Notes under the pieces: model-generated | What the model saw: only the letters and a program-made list of their open reading frames with translations | Told to the model about the DNA's origin: nothing | Databases searched by the model: none | Shown here: positions 15,761 to 23,041 of the stretch, in pieces | How positions within the stretch are numbered: position 1 is the stretch's first letter | Layout of the letters: every line of letters begins with the position of its first letter | Position numbers and translations under genes: made by a program | Source of the DNA: JBMNUL01 sp050946255 | GTDB taxonomy: Bacteria > Actinomycetota > Coriobacteriia > Coriobacteriales > CADBOM01 | Assembly: GCA_050946255.1 (NCBI GenBank) | Contig: JBMNUL010000020.1 | Coordinates: 1-23,041, forward strand | Length of the DNA stretch: 23,041 nt | Reading direction: 5' to 3'

Positions 15761-17299
15761 TTAAGATATGGCTGGAATATTTGGCAATGATTGTGTTTGC
15801 TGGGGCTGGTCCTCTCGAGATTTACCTGCGGCAATGTCTGCGTCTAGTTTCTTCAGGCTCCTCAAGGCGACGATTACCGAGATGGTCGTTGAGATGGCGT
15901 CGACTATCGGGTATGCCACGATGATAGACCCAGTTGGGCCGATTCCGAATAGGGCGGGCAGCACTATCGGGCAGAGCAGAAGTGCCGGCACCAATAGGAT
16001 GATCTGCCGCAGAAGCACGAGGATGTTCGCCACGAATGCCTTTCCAGTTGCCATGAAATACGTGGAGGCGATGATTCCATATGCGGCCAAAGGCATGAGG
16101 ATCATCATGGTCCTCATCGTCCAAATCGCGAAGTCGAGGGTGAGGTCAGACATCGCGAACAGCGAGAGCAGCTGCTCTGGAATAAGCTCGGCTATGATGG
16201 TGACGGCCAACAGTCCCACAAATCCCACGTTGGCAGAGACCCAGAAGCATTTCTTGACCCTTCTGAGGTAGCGCGCTCCATAGTTGTATCCGAATATCGG
16301 CTGGGCTGCCATCGAGATTCCAATGATCACTTGGAAGAATAGGTTCTGAACTCGCCCAGCAGCTCCACATGCTGCCAGGGCTCCGGTTCCGGTTATCGGT
16401 TCCATCTCCCCGTAGTAGATGAACAGCCTGTTCAGCAATATGCTGGTTATCGCCATGAGCGCGTTCATGAAGAAGCCTGCAAGCCCGAGCTTGAGAATCT
16501 CCTTGACCATGTAGCCCTGGAGCCTCATGTTCCTCATGCGGAACCTAATCGTTGAGGTTTGCCTGGTGAAGAACACAAACGTCATTATTGCGGCGATGAT
16601 CTGGGAAATTACCGTTGCCCAGGCGGCGCCGGCGATTCCCCATTGGAAGACCAGGACCGCGAAGTAATCGAAAACGATATTCAGACCAGCCGAGACGATC
16701 ATGAACGCCATTTGGACGTTCGGCGAGCCGGCCGTCCTGATGTAGTTTCCAATACCACCGGAAAGCCCGCTGGCCAGGAACCCCACGATCATTATCAGGG
16801 TGTAGGTCTTGGCGTAGTCGTAGCAGGCGGGAGTTGAACCTGAGAGCACGAGAATCGGGTCAATCAGCGGAATGCAGATGGCTATCAGCAGGACATATGT
16901 GATGCAGATCATCATCACGGTGTTGCCGAGCGATTTCTCTGCTTCCTCGTGCCTTCCCTCTCCGAGCCTGATCGATGCGACGATGTTCCCGCCGTTCCCG
17001 ATCAGGGTGTTCAGGGCCATGGTCACAACCATGAACGGCATGGCGACCGAAGTGGCAGCGATTCCCGCATCTCCGACCCCGATTCCGATGAAGATTCCAT
17101 CGACGAACCCATAAAGTGCCGTTACGAGCAGTCCGGCGATTGCGGGCAGGGAAAACTTCAGTATCAGCTTCAGCATGGGCTCAGTTCCCATGCGGCTGAT
17201 TTTCGACATGTCGGCGGTCTTCTGCTTTTTCCCAAGATTATTTGGTTGAGGAGCTTCGGGTTGCGCTGATTGGGCGTCTGTCGATATGTCTTCGCTCAT
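15761..17299 (-). CDS. MATE family efflux transporter (MepA-like), copy 2
   Basis: A 512-residue MATE-family transporter closely similar along its length to the neighbouring copy: shared stretches include VDGIFIGIGVGDAGIAAT, MALNTLIGNGGN, SIRLGEG, CYDYAKTY, IRTAGSPNVQM, FQWGIAGAAWATV and GFFMNALMAITSIL. Twelve helices are predicted from hydrophobicity. The N-terminus (about 45 residues, Gln/Pro/Asp/Lys-rich) is longer than in copy 1. The frame is open for 79 codons further upstream, but that part is not conserved-looking; the ATG at 17299 is chosen because AAGGA precedes it and the copy-1 start aligns nearby. The export substrate is unknown. The two genes probably arose by tandem duplication. 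They have a 350-base gap between them, so may be separately transcribed. Confidence 0.92.
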   Translation of the reverse strand: MSEDISTDAQSAQPEAPQPNNLGKKQKTADMSKISRMGTEPMLKLILKFSLPAIAGLLVTALYGFVDGIFIGIGVGDAGIAATSVAMPFMVVTMALNTLIGNGGNIVASIRLGEGRHEEAEKSLGNTVMMICITYVLLIAICIPLIDPILVLSGSTPACYDYAKTYTLIMIVGFLASGLSGGIGNYIRTAGSPNVQMAFMIVSAGLNIVFDYFAVLVFQWGIAGAAWATVISQIIAAIMTFVFFTRQTSTIRFRMRNMRLQGYMVKEILKLGLAGFFMNALMAITSILLNRLFIYYGEMEPITGTGALAACGAAGRVQNLFFQVIIGISMAAQPIFGYNYGARYLRRVKKCFWVSANVGFVGLLAVTIIAELIPEQLLSLFAMSDLTLDFAIWTMRTMMILMPLAAYGIIASTYFMATGKAFVANILVLLRQIILLVPALLLCPIVLPALFGIGPTGSIIVAYPIVDAISTTISVIVALRSLKKLDADIAAGKSREDQPQQTQSLPNIPAIS

Positions 17300-17564
17300 G
17301 TTGAAACGGTCCTTGTCGTTTTGGTTCTTCGAAATCGTATGGGCATAGATAACGACACAGCAATCAGCGAGCGTGCTTGCTGCGTCGTCGATAATTTTGT
17401 GGTCGGGCAATCCTCCGTCTGAGAGAGGAAAATTCCTATTGGGCGTTATTGATTCTATTTGCCTGCAATACGAGAATCGGGATGATGCTCTTCCTTCGTG
17501 CCTGTCGGTATCAATTGCAACGCAATCGGTTAGCAAAGCTATTAATATGCAGATAAATTGGATG
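17300..17564. other. Upstream region of MATE copy 2
   Basis: About 265 bases between the MATE copy-2 start and the SDR terminator. The left part is an open frame continuous with the MATE gene but looks non-coding. The minus-strand promoter of MATE copy 2 should lie here; TAGAAT (complement of 17453-17458 region) resembles a -10 but has no good -35 partner, so no promoter is assigned. Confidence 0.3.
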
Positions 17565-17600
17565 AAAAAGCGGAGGAACGCCCAATCGCGCTCCTCCGCT
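17565..17600 (-). terminator. Intrinsic terminator of the SDR gene
   Basis: AGCGGAGG (17569-17576) and CCTCCGCT (17593-17600) form a perfect stem, extended by A-T and CGC/GCG with small bulges. On the minus strand it is followed by a run of T (complement of AAAAA, 17565-17569). It lies about 135 bases beyond the SDR stop codon. Confidence 0.82.
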
Positions 17601-17733
17601 GTGAAGCTCCAAACTCAGGCCTTACGTTGCGAGCGAACCGAAAGGCGCTTCTGTGCGGAACTGTTCCAGAACTGTTGATAAGCCATTCGGCTCAGAACCG
17701 CTCCGGGAATTCGGCATTGAACCGCTCCGACAA

Positions 17734-18741
17734 TTACTCCATGCCGTACTGCTTGAGAATCGATTCATATCCCATCAAGAGGTTCCTGGGCATCGCATCG
17801 AAGACCTCGTCCACGGTCCAAGGGTCTGGCTTTGTGATCGTCGTGCGCACGGTGGGCTCGTTGTGCCACTGAATCGTGTTGCCAGCGAGCGAGAACACCG
17901 AGCCCGTGACCTTCTCGGAGGCATCGGAAGCAAGCCAGACGAGGAACGGGGTGAAGAGCTCTGGGCCTGGGGTGTCCTCGTACTTGGGCACTGCCAGCGG
18001 AATCACAGAGGTCTCGAAGTCCTTGGTCTCGTCGGTGGCATCGAGCTCGTAAGAGGCGCGGGTGCGGGCGAATGGCCCGAATGCGTTGCAGGTGATTCCC
18101 TTGTCGTGGAACTCGATTGCAACGGCGCGGGTGAGTCCGACGACTCCCGCGTTGGCAGCGCAGTATTCGGCATGTTTGAACACATCGCCCATCATCGCAC
18201 GCGATGTGGTGTTGATGATGCGTCCGCCATCTCCCTGCTCGAGCATGTATGGAACAGCATGGCGCATGACGTTGAAGTAACCCTTCGGCTTTACTCCGGT
18301 GACCCTGTCCCACATCTCCTCGGTCATCTGCTCGAACGGGCTGAACCCAAACGAACCGGCGATGTTGCAGACGATGTCGATGCGGCCGTAGGTCTCCACG
18401 GCGAAGTCAACGAGCTTCTTGGCGTCATCCCATTTGGCAATGTCTGCGAAGCAAGCTGTTGCCTCTCCGCCCATTTCCTTGATCGTGGCTGCCGTGGTCT
18501 CGGCATCTCCGGTGTTCTCGTCATGAACTTTCTTAAACCACTTCTTGCGTTCCTCGGAGAGCTTGGCGTAATCGTCCATGTTGAGGTTGTCGCCGTCGGC
18601 GAGGGGCTTGTCCTTGATTGGAGTGCGGTTGTTGGTGATGACCTTCGCACCTTCCTTTGCGAAAGCTATTGCAACGGCTCGTCCAACGCCCTGTCCAGAG
18701 CCCGTGACGATCGCGACCTTGCCCTTGAGATGATCGCCCAT
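17734..18741 (-). CDS. Short-chain dehydrogenase/reductase with an altered active site
   Basis: A 335-residue SDR-superfamily oxidoreductase. The nucleotide-binding motif TGSGQGVG (13-20), the structural NIAG (126-129), Ser180 and Tyr193 at the normal 13-residue spacing are all present. The fourth catalytic residue is not: the YxxxK motif reads YCAAN, so Asn197 replaces Lys, and the preceding helix, where the tetrad Asn normally sits in a V-N-x-x-G pattern, reads VKPKG with Lys151. Residues 40-82 are an inserted charged segment, and the C-terminal 60 residues (SLAGNTIQWHNEPTVRT onward) extend beyond a minimal SDR, in the style of hydroxyacyl-CoA or steroid dehydrogenase relatives. Substrate unknown. 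ATG 18741 has GGGGGAA at good spacing. It is monocistronic with its own terminator and diverges from the surface-protein gene. Confidence 0.88.
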   Translation of the reverse strand: MGDHLKGKVAIVTGSGQGVGRAVAIAFAKEGAKVITNNRTPIKDKPLADGDNLNMDDYAKLSEERKKWFKKVHDENTGDAETTAATIKEMGGEATACFADIAKWDDAKKLVDFAVETYGRIDIVCNIAGSFGFSPFEQMTEEMWDRVTGVKPKGYFNVMRHAVPYMLEQGDGGRIINTTSRAMMGDVFKHAEYCAANAGVVGLTRAVAIEFHDKGITCNAFGPFARTRASYELDATDETKDFETSVIPLAVPKYEDTPGPELFTPFLVWLASDASEKVTGSVFSLAGNTIQWHNEPTVRTTITKPDPWTVDEVFDAMPRNLLMGYESILKQYGME

Positions 18742-18764
18742 TGTGATTCCCCCTTCGAATTCCG

Positions 18765-18783
18765 TGGCCGTGTGTTACGGCCA
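18765..18783. promoter_or_regulatory. Inverted repeat in the SDR leader, possible operator
   Basis: TGGCCGT (18765-18771) and ACGGCCA (18777-18783) are a perfect 7-bp inverted repeat around GTGTT. It lies between a -10-like TAGAAT on the minus strand (complement of 18820-18825) and the SDR ribosome site, where a repressor operator or an mRNA hairpin would act. The -35-like TTGACG (complement of 18840-18845) is only 14 bases from that -10, so the promoter itself is uncertain. Confidence 0.4.
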
Positions 18784-18994
18784 GAATGTTGGCTTGCGCC
18801 CAATTTTGAGCACGTGTTAATTCTAGCCCATCTCTGCTTCGTCAAATTAGTCGTGGGTTGAATTAGCGAAAACCATGGGAGGATTGATGAAAACGAAAGT
18901 AATTTTTCCATGCCAGCATCGCATGTGCAGCTGCCGACGGCGGTTATTTCCCGGTCGAGCCCCTTGTTTGGCCTGCATATCGGCATCATCGTTG

Positions 18995-19000
18995 TATAAT
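18995..19000 (+). promoter_or_regulatory. -10 element of the surface-protein/ecfT operon
   Basis: TATAAT (18995-19000) is a perfect -10 hexamer about 58 bases ahead of the surface-protein ATG. The -35 region is weak: CTGCAT at 18973-18978 is the best match at 16 bases. TTGACA at 19024-19029 is not used because no -10 follows before the ribosome site. Confidence 0.5.
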
Positions 19001-19058
19001 TTTCTCCTAAGTACGCGCTTTTCTTGACATTCTCTATCTGTTCGAAGGAGGGGAGAGC

Positions 19059-22000
19059 ATGTTGCCACAGAGGTTTCGCGTTGGACGCCGGGCTTTTGCC
19101 TGTGTCATTTCCATAGTGCTCTGCATCGGTCTCTCCCCGGTTAGCTCGATTGCAGCCACATCCAACTCGAACAGCATGAAGGGCGGTCTCGAGGAGTCCG
19201 ACCAAGGGGGCGGGTCTTCGGATGCCGAAGACTCGGCCGAAGACGGTTCCAGCGTCGAGGCGCTGGATGTCGAGACCACTGCCACGAGCTCCAAGATTTC
19301 CGAGTTGATGATCGGTGTCAGCACCAACAACACGATTCTGATAAAGAGCGACGGCTTCGGCTCTTCCTACAAATTGAGCGACGGCAACATCGATGGCACG
19401 GCCCCTCTGGAATTCGATTCCAACACCACCGAGTACACGCTGAGCTCCGTCTATGATACCGGGGCCAACTACAGTCGATTGAAGTTCTGTGTTTCTCCAG
19501 AGTCGTCAAACGCGACCATCACCCTCGACTACACGAGTGCCGATGGGACAACCGGAACGGAAACAATCACGGCTTCGAAATCGTGGTACAGTTCCGTAAC
19601 CCCGTATTTCGATTTCCTGACTCCGGGAGTCAACAAGTTCAGCCTCACGGTCTCTGTGCCTGGAGCAGAGTCGACCGTCTATTCGTTCACGATTAACTGC
19701 ATTCCCACGCTCAACAGCCTCTCTGCCAGCATTTCTGGCGAGAGTTTGAGTTTCGACAGCACCTTCTCCTCCAAGACCTTCGACTATTCGGTCAGCGTCC
19801 CGAGCGACGCCACCACGGTGGACTTTTCGGCTGTCACAACGGCATCCTCCAAGAACATGGGCAGCGACTATACGGTTACCTACAACGGGTCTACCTCGTC
19901 TTCGGTCGACATCACCGGAGTGGATTCGGTGGAGATCGCAGTTACCGCTGGAACGGGGGAGGCTGCTCTCACGAGCACCTACAATGTGGCGATTTCGAAT
20001 TACACGTTGAAGAGCCTCGTCATCAACACTACGCCTGACAATGCGGTGGTCCAGGTCTACGACCAAGATGGGAATCTGGTCGAGCCCGAGAATGGCGCCT
20101 ACAGCGGAAACTTCGGCAATGGGGAGTACACCTATACGGTCTCTTTGTCGGGTTATAAGACTGAGAGCGGCACGGTTCCAACAGACGGCGGGGCCCTCGA
20201 CATAGTCTTGGAGAAAGTCGAATCATCTCACGAAGAGGTCGATGCGGAATGGCCGAGCTACCGTGGCGATGACTCCAACATGGCGATCGTCGACATCGAG
20301 ACCCCGACTGGCGCCGACTCTACAGAACTGTTGTGGGCAAAAGGTTTTGGAAGCAGTGATTGGAACAACGCTCCCACACCCACGTCGATCATAGACAATT
20401 CGCTCGTGACGGTTTCCGGCACCCACATCTACAAGCTCGACCTTTCTACCGGAGAGGTCCTCGCGTCAGGCACCACCGTCAGCTCCCCCAACTGGGGAAT
20501 GATCCAGCCGGTATATGGAGACGGAATGATATATGTCTGCCTTTCCGGAGGAGTGGTCCAGGCGTTCGATGCCCAGACGCTGGAATCGGTCTGGGTTTAC
20601 AGGGACCCGCTGGGAGGGCAATCCGTCAGCCAGATCACCTACAGCGATGGATACGTCTACACCGGTTTCTGGAACAGCGAAACCTCTAACGCCAATTTCG
20701 TGTGCATCAGCGTTACCGACGAGGACACGAGCAAGACCGATGAGACCAAGTCCGCGACATGGACGCTCACCTCTAAAGGAGGTTTCTATTGCGATGGGGC
20801 TGTGGCGATAGGGGAGGACTATATCGTCGTCGGGACCAGTGATGACTCCAGCTCAAATACCGGCAATTCGAGGCTGCTGTGCTTGGACAAGGTCACGGGC
20901 AAGATCGTCAGCAGCCTTGACACCGTGGGAGACATCCGATGCTCCATCGCATATGACGAAGAGTCTGGCAGGGTCTGGTTCACGAGCTCCTGCGGTTATC
21001 TATATCGCGCCGATATCGATACCTCGACCGGAGAGCTCTCCAACTTAAAGTCGGCTAACCTGGGCAGCTACACCAGATCCACCCCGGTTGTATACAAGGG
21101 GACGGTGTACCTGGGAACAGGCGGCTCTGGCGATCAGTTCAAAGACGGCTACTATGTGGGGTACGACGCGGAGACTCTGACCAAGAAGTTCTCGCTCAAA
21201 GCCAAGGGCAATGCCGGCGGCACGTTGCTGCTGAGCACCGCCTATGAGAGCGAGGGCTACCTCTACCTCTATGGGACATACAACAATACACCCGGCGGGA
21301 TATCGATGATAAAGGTCCCCACCGACGGAGGGACCCCCGAACTCATTGAGCTCTACGATGCCAGTGCTCACCCGGAGTACTGCATTTCGAGCATCATCGC
21401 CAGTTCATCTGGAGTCCTCTACTACAAGAACGACTCCGGCTACATCATGGCAGTTGGCGAGGTGAGTGCTGACTCCGTGGAGAGGCTGATCGACAATATC
21501 GGCGAGGTCACGATCGATTCCGGTTCGGCGATCACGGCTGCCCGCAACGCCTACGATTCCCTTTCCGACACTCTCAAATCAGAGGTTTCCAACTACAGCG
21601 ACCTAGTGGCTGCCGAGAAGGAATATGCCGAGATTGTCGCAGACATAAACAAGGTCGAGAACGCGATAGAAGCTCTGCCAAGCCCCAACGACCTCAAGCT
21701 CTCGGACGCGTCGGCGGTGAACGCCGCGAAGAAGGCATATGATTCGCTGAGCTCTGAGGAGAAGGCGTCTATTTCCGACGAGCTGGTGGCAAAGCTCAAT
21801 TCCGATATCAAGAGGCTGGCCAAGCTCGAACTCCTGGCTTCTGCATCTTCCAGCACCTCGTCTGGGTCTGGCACCAGCACAACGTCTGGAAGCACTGTCT
21901 CCACCAGCAGTGTTGTTGCAACCACGGTTTCTGGGGGCAGTATCTCCGAGAGCGCGGCTTCTTCCAAGCTCACTGACGAGGCCACGGGGTTGGTGCTGGT

Positions 22001-22481
22001 TGGTGCACAAGATGGTGCCAGCCTCAAGGTGACCCAGATCGAGTCGGGCGAAGACGTTTGGCAACAGCTGGCCGACAAGGTCGGTGGCTACGACATCATC
22101 TCGTTCTGGGATATCTCGCTCGTGGATTCAGATGGGAACGAGATAGACGACCACTCCACGATGTTCTATCGTATCAAGGCTCCAGACACCGAGGGATATC
22201 AGGCCCTCTCGATAGCTCGATACAACGACAACGGCACCGTCGATTACATAGAGTGCAAGGTCGAGGATGGGTATCTCACCTGGTCCACGACCGGCACCGG
22301 ACGGTTCGCCCTGGTGGGAAGTCAGTCGCCCTCACAGGCGCTCTCGGCCAAGCTCCCGACGGATGGCAGCGGATTCAACATCCTGCCATGGGCAATTGCA
22401 GGCTGTGTTGCAGTTGCCGCGTTGGTGATAGTGCTTTTCGCGAGGCGCCGTAGAGACGACGAGGCTCAAGGTGAGCGGTAG
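19059..22481 (+). CDS. Secreted, membrane-anchored beta-propeller surface protein
   Basis: A 1140-residue exported protein. Residues 1-33 are a Sec signal peptide with likely cleavage after an A-A pair (SSIAA). An acidic Ser-rich linker (34-80) leads to two cadherin-like beta-sandwich regions (about 80-215 and 216-314; the second begins LNSLSASISG). A PEGA-type domain covers about 315-388 (VINTTPDNAVVQVYDQDGN, GEYTYTVSLSGYKT). Residues 395-800 are a PQQ-like/WD40-type beta-propeller with blade repeats such as VYGDGMIYVCLSGGVVQAFDA, LLCLDKVTGKIVSSL and PVVYKGTVYLGTGG. Two related helical repeats follow (802-870, 871-925; both contain AYDSLS), then a Ser/Thr linker, a beta domain (975-1090), a transmembrane helix (1108-1128) and RRRR. 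ATG 19059 has AAGGAGGGG. Adjacent to ecfT by 2 bases. I infer a substrate-capture role; the ligand is unknown. Confidence 0.85.
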   Translation: MLPQRFRVGRRAFACVISIVLCIGLSPVSSIAATSNSNSMKGGLEESDQGGGSSDAEDSAEDGSSVEALDVETTATSSKISELMIGVSTNNTILIKSDGFGSSYKLSDGNIDGTAPLEFDSNTTEYTLSSVYDTGANYSRLKFCVSPESSNATITLDYTSADGTTGTETITASKSWYSSVTPYFDFLTPGVNKFSLTVSVPGAESTVYSFTINCIPTLNSLSASISGESLSFDSTFSSKTFDYSVSVPSDATTVDFSAVTTASSKNMGSDYTVTYNGSTSSSVDITGVDSVEIAVTAGTGEAALTSTYNVAISNYTLKSLVINTTPDNAVVQVYDQDGNLVEPENGAYSGNFGNGEYTYTVSLSGYKTESGTVPTDGGALDIVLEKVESSHEEVDAEWPSYRGDDSNMAIVDIETPTGADSTELLWAKGFGSSDWNNAPTPTSIIDNSLVTVSGTHIYKLDLSTGEVLASGTTVSSPNWGMIQPVYGDGMIYVCLSGGVVQAFDAQTLESVWVYRDPLGGQSVSQITYSDGYVYTGFWNSETSNANFVCISVTDEDTSKTDETKSATWTLTSKGGFYCDGAVAIGEDYIVVGTSDDSSSNTGNSRLLCLDKVTGKIVSSLDTVGDIRCSIAYDEESGRVWFTSSCGYLYRADIDTSTGELSNLKSANLGSYTRSTPVVYKGTVYLGTGGSGDQFKDGYYVGYDAETLTKKFSLKAKGNAGGTLLLSTAYESEGYLYLYGTYNNTPGGISMIKVPTDGGTPELIELYDASAHPEYCISSIIASSSGVLYYKNDSGYIMAVGEVSADSVERLIDNIGEVTIDSGSAITAARNAYDSLSDTLKSEVSNYSDLVAAEKEYAEIVADINKVENAIEALPSPNDLKLSDASAVNAAKKAYDSLSSEEKASISDELVAKLNSDIKRLAKLELLASASSSTSSGSGTSTTSGSTVSTSSVVATTVSGGSISESAASSKLTDEATGLVLVGAQDGASLKVTQIESGEDVWQQLADKVGGYDIISFWDISLVDSDGNEIDDHSTMFYRIKAPDTEGYQALSIARYNDNGTVDYIECKVEDGYLTWSTTGTGRFALVGSQSPSQALSAKLPTDGSGFNILPWAIAGCVAVAALVIVLFARRRRDDEAQGER

Positions 22482-22483
22482 AG

Positions 22484-23041
22484 TTGGACGAGCCTTTTTC
22501 CAGATATCATCCGGCAATAACGTTTCTCTTCTTCATCGCGGCGATAGTCTTTGCGATGTTCTTCGTCCATCCTGCCTATCTACTCGCGGACCTGGTTTTC
22601 GCCTGCCTCTTCTTCCTGCTGATCAAGGGGTCCTCGGGACTTAAGTTCTTGGGCGGGATGGCAGTGCTCGTGGTGGTTCTCACTTTCTTGAACCCGCTTT
22701 TCAACACCAGCGGCCCAACCGTGCTCTTCACCTATTTCGGAGGACGTCCATACACTTTGGAGGCGTTGCTCTATGGGCTGGCTATTGCGGTGATGTTCGC
22801 CACGGTGCTGATCTGGTTCGCGTGCTACAATGCCACGATGTCGAGCGACAAGTTCATCTACCTCTTTGGCAAGTTTGCCCCGTCGGTATCGCTGGTGCTC
22901 ACGATGGTGCTCCGGCTGGTCCCGAATTACAGGCGCCAGGCGGACAAGATATCCAGTGCCCGCATGTGCGTCGGGAAGTCTCCATCCGAGGGACCTCGCA
23001 AGGAGAAGCTGGGCAGTGGGGTCACCGTCTTGTCTGCCATG
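22484..23041 (+). CDS. ECF transporter transmembrane protein EcfT, 3' end outside window
   Basis: The first 186 codons of an EcfT (CbiQ-like) protein, open to the right edge. ECF transporters import vitamins or metal ions; EcfT is the membrane coupling subunit that links the ATPases to the substrate-binding S component. Seen: YHPAITFLFFIAAIVFAMFF, a Pro-containing NPLFNTSG loop after helix 3, a long hydrophobic helix 4-5 region, and the cytoplasmic-helix segment LRLVPNYRRQADKISSARM, which matches the Pro-x-x-x-R and Ala-Arg region of the family (here ARM instead of the usual ARG). The start is TTG at 22484, with AAGGTGAG (22469-22476) overlapping the end of the surface-protein gene; no earlier in-frame start exists. 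It is presumably co-transcribed with that gene, with ATPase and S-component genes expected to the right. Confidence 0.85.
   Translation, partial: MDEPFSRYHPAITFLFFIAAIVFAMFFVHPAYLLADLVFACLFFLLIKGSSGLKFLGGMAVLVVVLTFLNPLFNTSGPTVLFTYFGGRPYTLEALLYGLAIAVMFATVLIWFACYNATMSSDKFIYLFGKFAPSVSLVLTMVLRLVPNYRRQADKISSARMCVGKSPSEGPRKEKLGSGVTVLSAM

Noticed and set aside
17300..17536. N-terminal extension of MATE copy 2 to a start at 17536
   Set aside because: The extra 79 residues are unlike any transporter N-terminus, and the ATG at 17299 fits the paralogue and has a ribosome site.
19024..19029. TTGACA as the surface-protein promoter -35
   Set aside because: The expected -10 position falls in the ribosome-binding site; TATAAT at 18995 is a better candidate.
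18742..19058. Cobalamin or other vitamin riboswitch upstream of the surface-protein/ecfT operon
   Set aside because: No conserved riboswitch box or multi-stem layout was visible, and the predicted leader after TATAAT is only about 50 bases.

Overview
This window looks like chromosomal DNA of an actinobacterium, most likely a member of the Coriobacteriia (Eggerthella/Slackia/Olsenella-type gut organisms). That is an inference from moderately GC-rich coding DNA, the gene order yebC-ruvC-ruvA-ruvB followed by queA-tgt-secD-secF, frequent GTG/TTG starts, an actinobacterial/Gram-positive LexA box, and a large surface protein next to an ECF transporter gene. I see no rRNA, tRNA, CRISPR array, insertion sequence or phage gene. 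Most of the window is housekeeping sequence; the less ordinary parts are the right third (two MATE transporters, an unusual SDR, a surface beta-propeller protein with EcfT) and the N-terminus of SecD.

Layout, left to right. A 5'-truncated sodium:solute symporter opens the window (to 1346), followed by a 420-base spacer with short direct repeats and an AT-rich end. yebC (1769-2533) ends at a strong intrinsic terminator. ruvC-ruvA-ruvB (2755-5194) follow as one tight operon behind a promoter whose -35/-10 spacer carries a perfect LexA (SOS) box, so Holliday-junction processing is expected to be damage-inducible. Two poorly characterised genes follow (a probable DUF6483 protein and a membrane-anchored coiled-coil protein), then a cold-shock protein gene with its own terminator.

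The next operon is queH-queA-tgt (7425-10360), the late steps of queuosine tRNA modification: Tgt inserts preQ1 into tRNA, QueA builds epoxyqueuosine and QueH reduces it. secD-secF (10469-13541) encode the Sec accessory motor; SecD has a very long acidic-then-basic cytoplasmic extension, and the yajC gene that often precedes secD is absent here. A strong terminator and three tandem 50-bp repeat units follow secF.

On the minus strand lie two closely related MATE-family transporters (13930-15414 and 15761-17299), probably a tandem duplication, and an SDR oxidoreductase (17734-18741) in which the catalytic lysine position reads Asn. Diverging from the SDR, a 1140-residue secreted, membrane-anchored protein (cadherin-like, PEGA and beta-propeller domains) is followed after two bases by the start of an EcfT-type transporter gene that runs off the right edge. 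I infer that this last pair is a cell-surface nutrient or cofactor capture and uptake system whose remaining genes lie outside the window.
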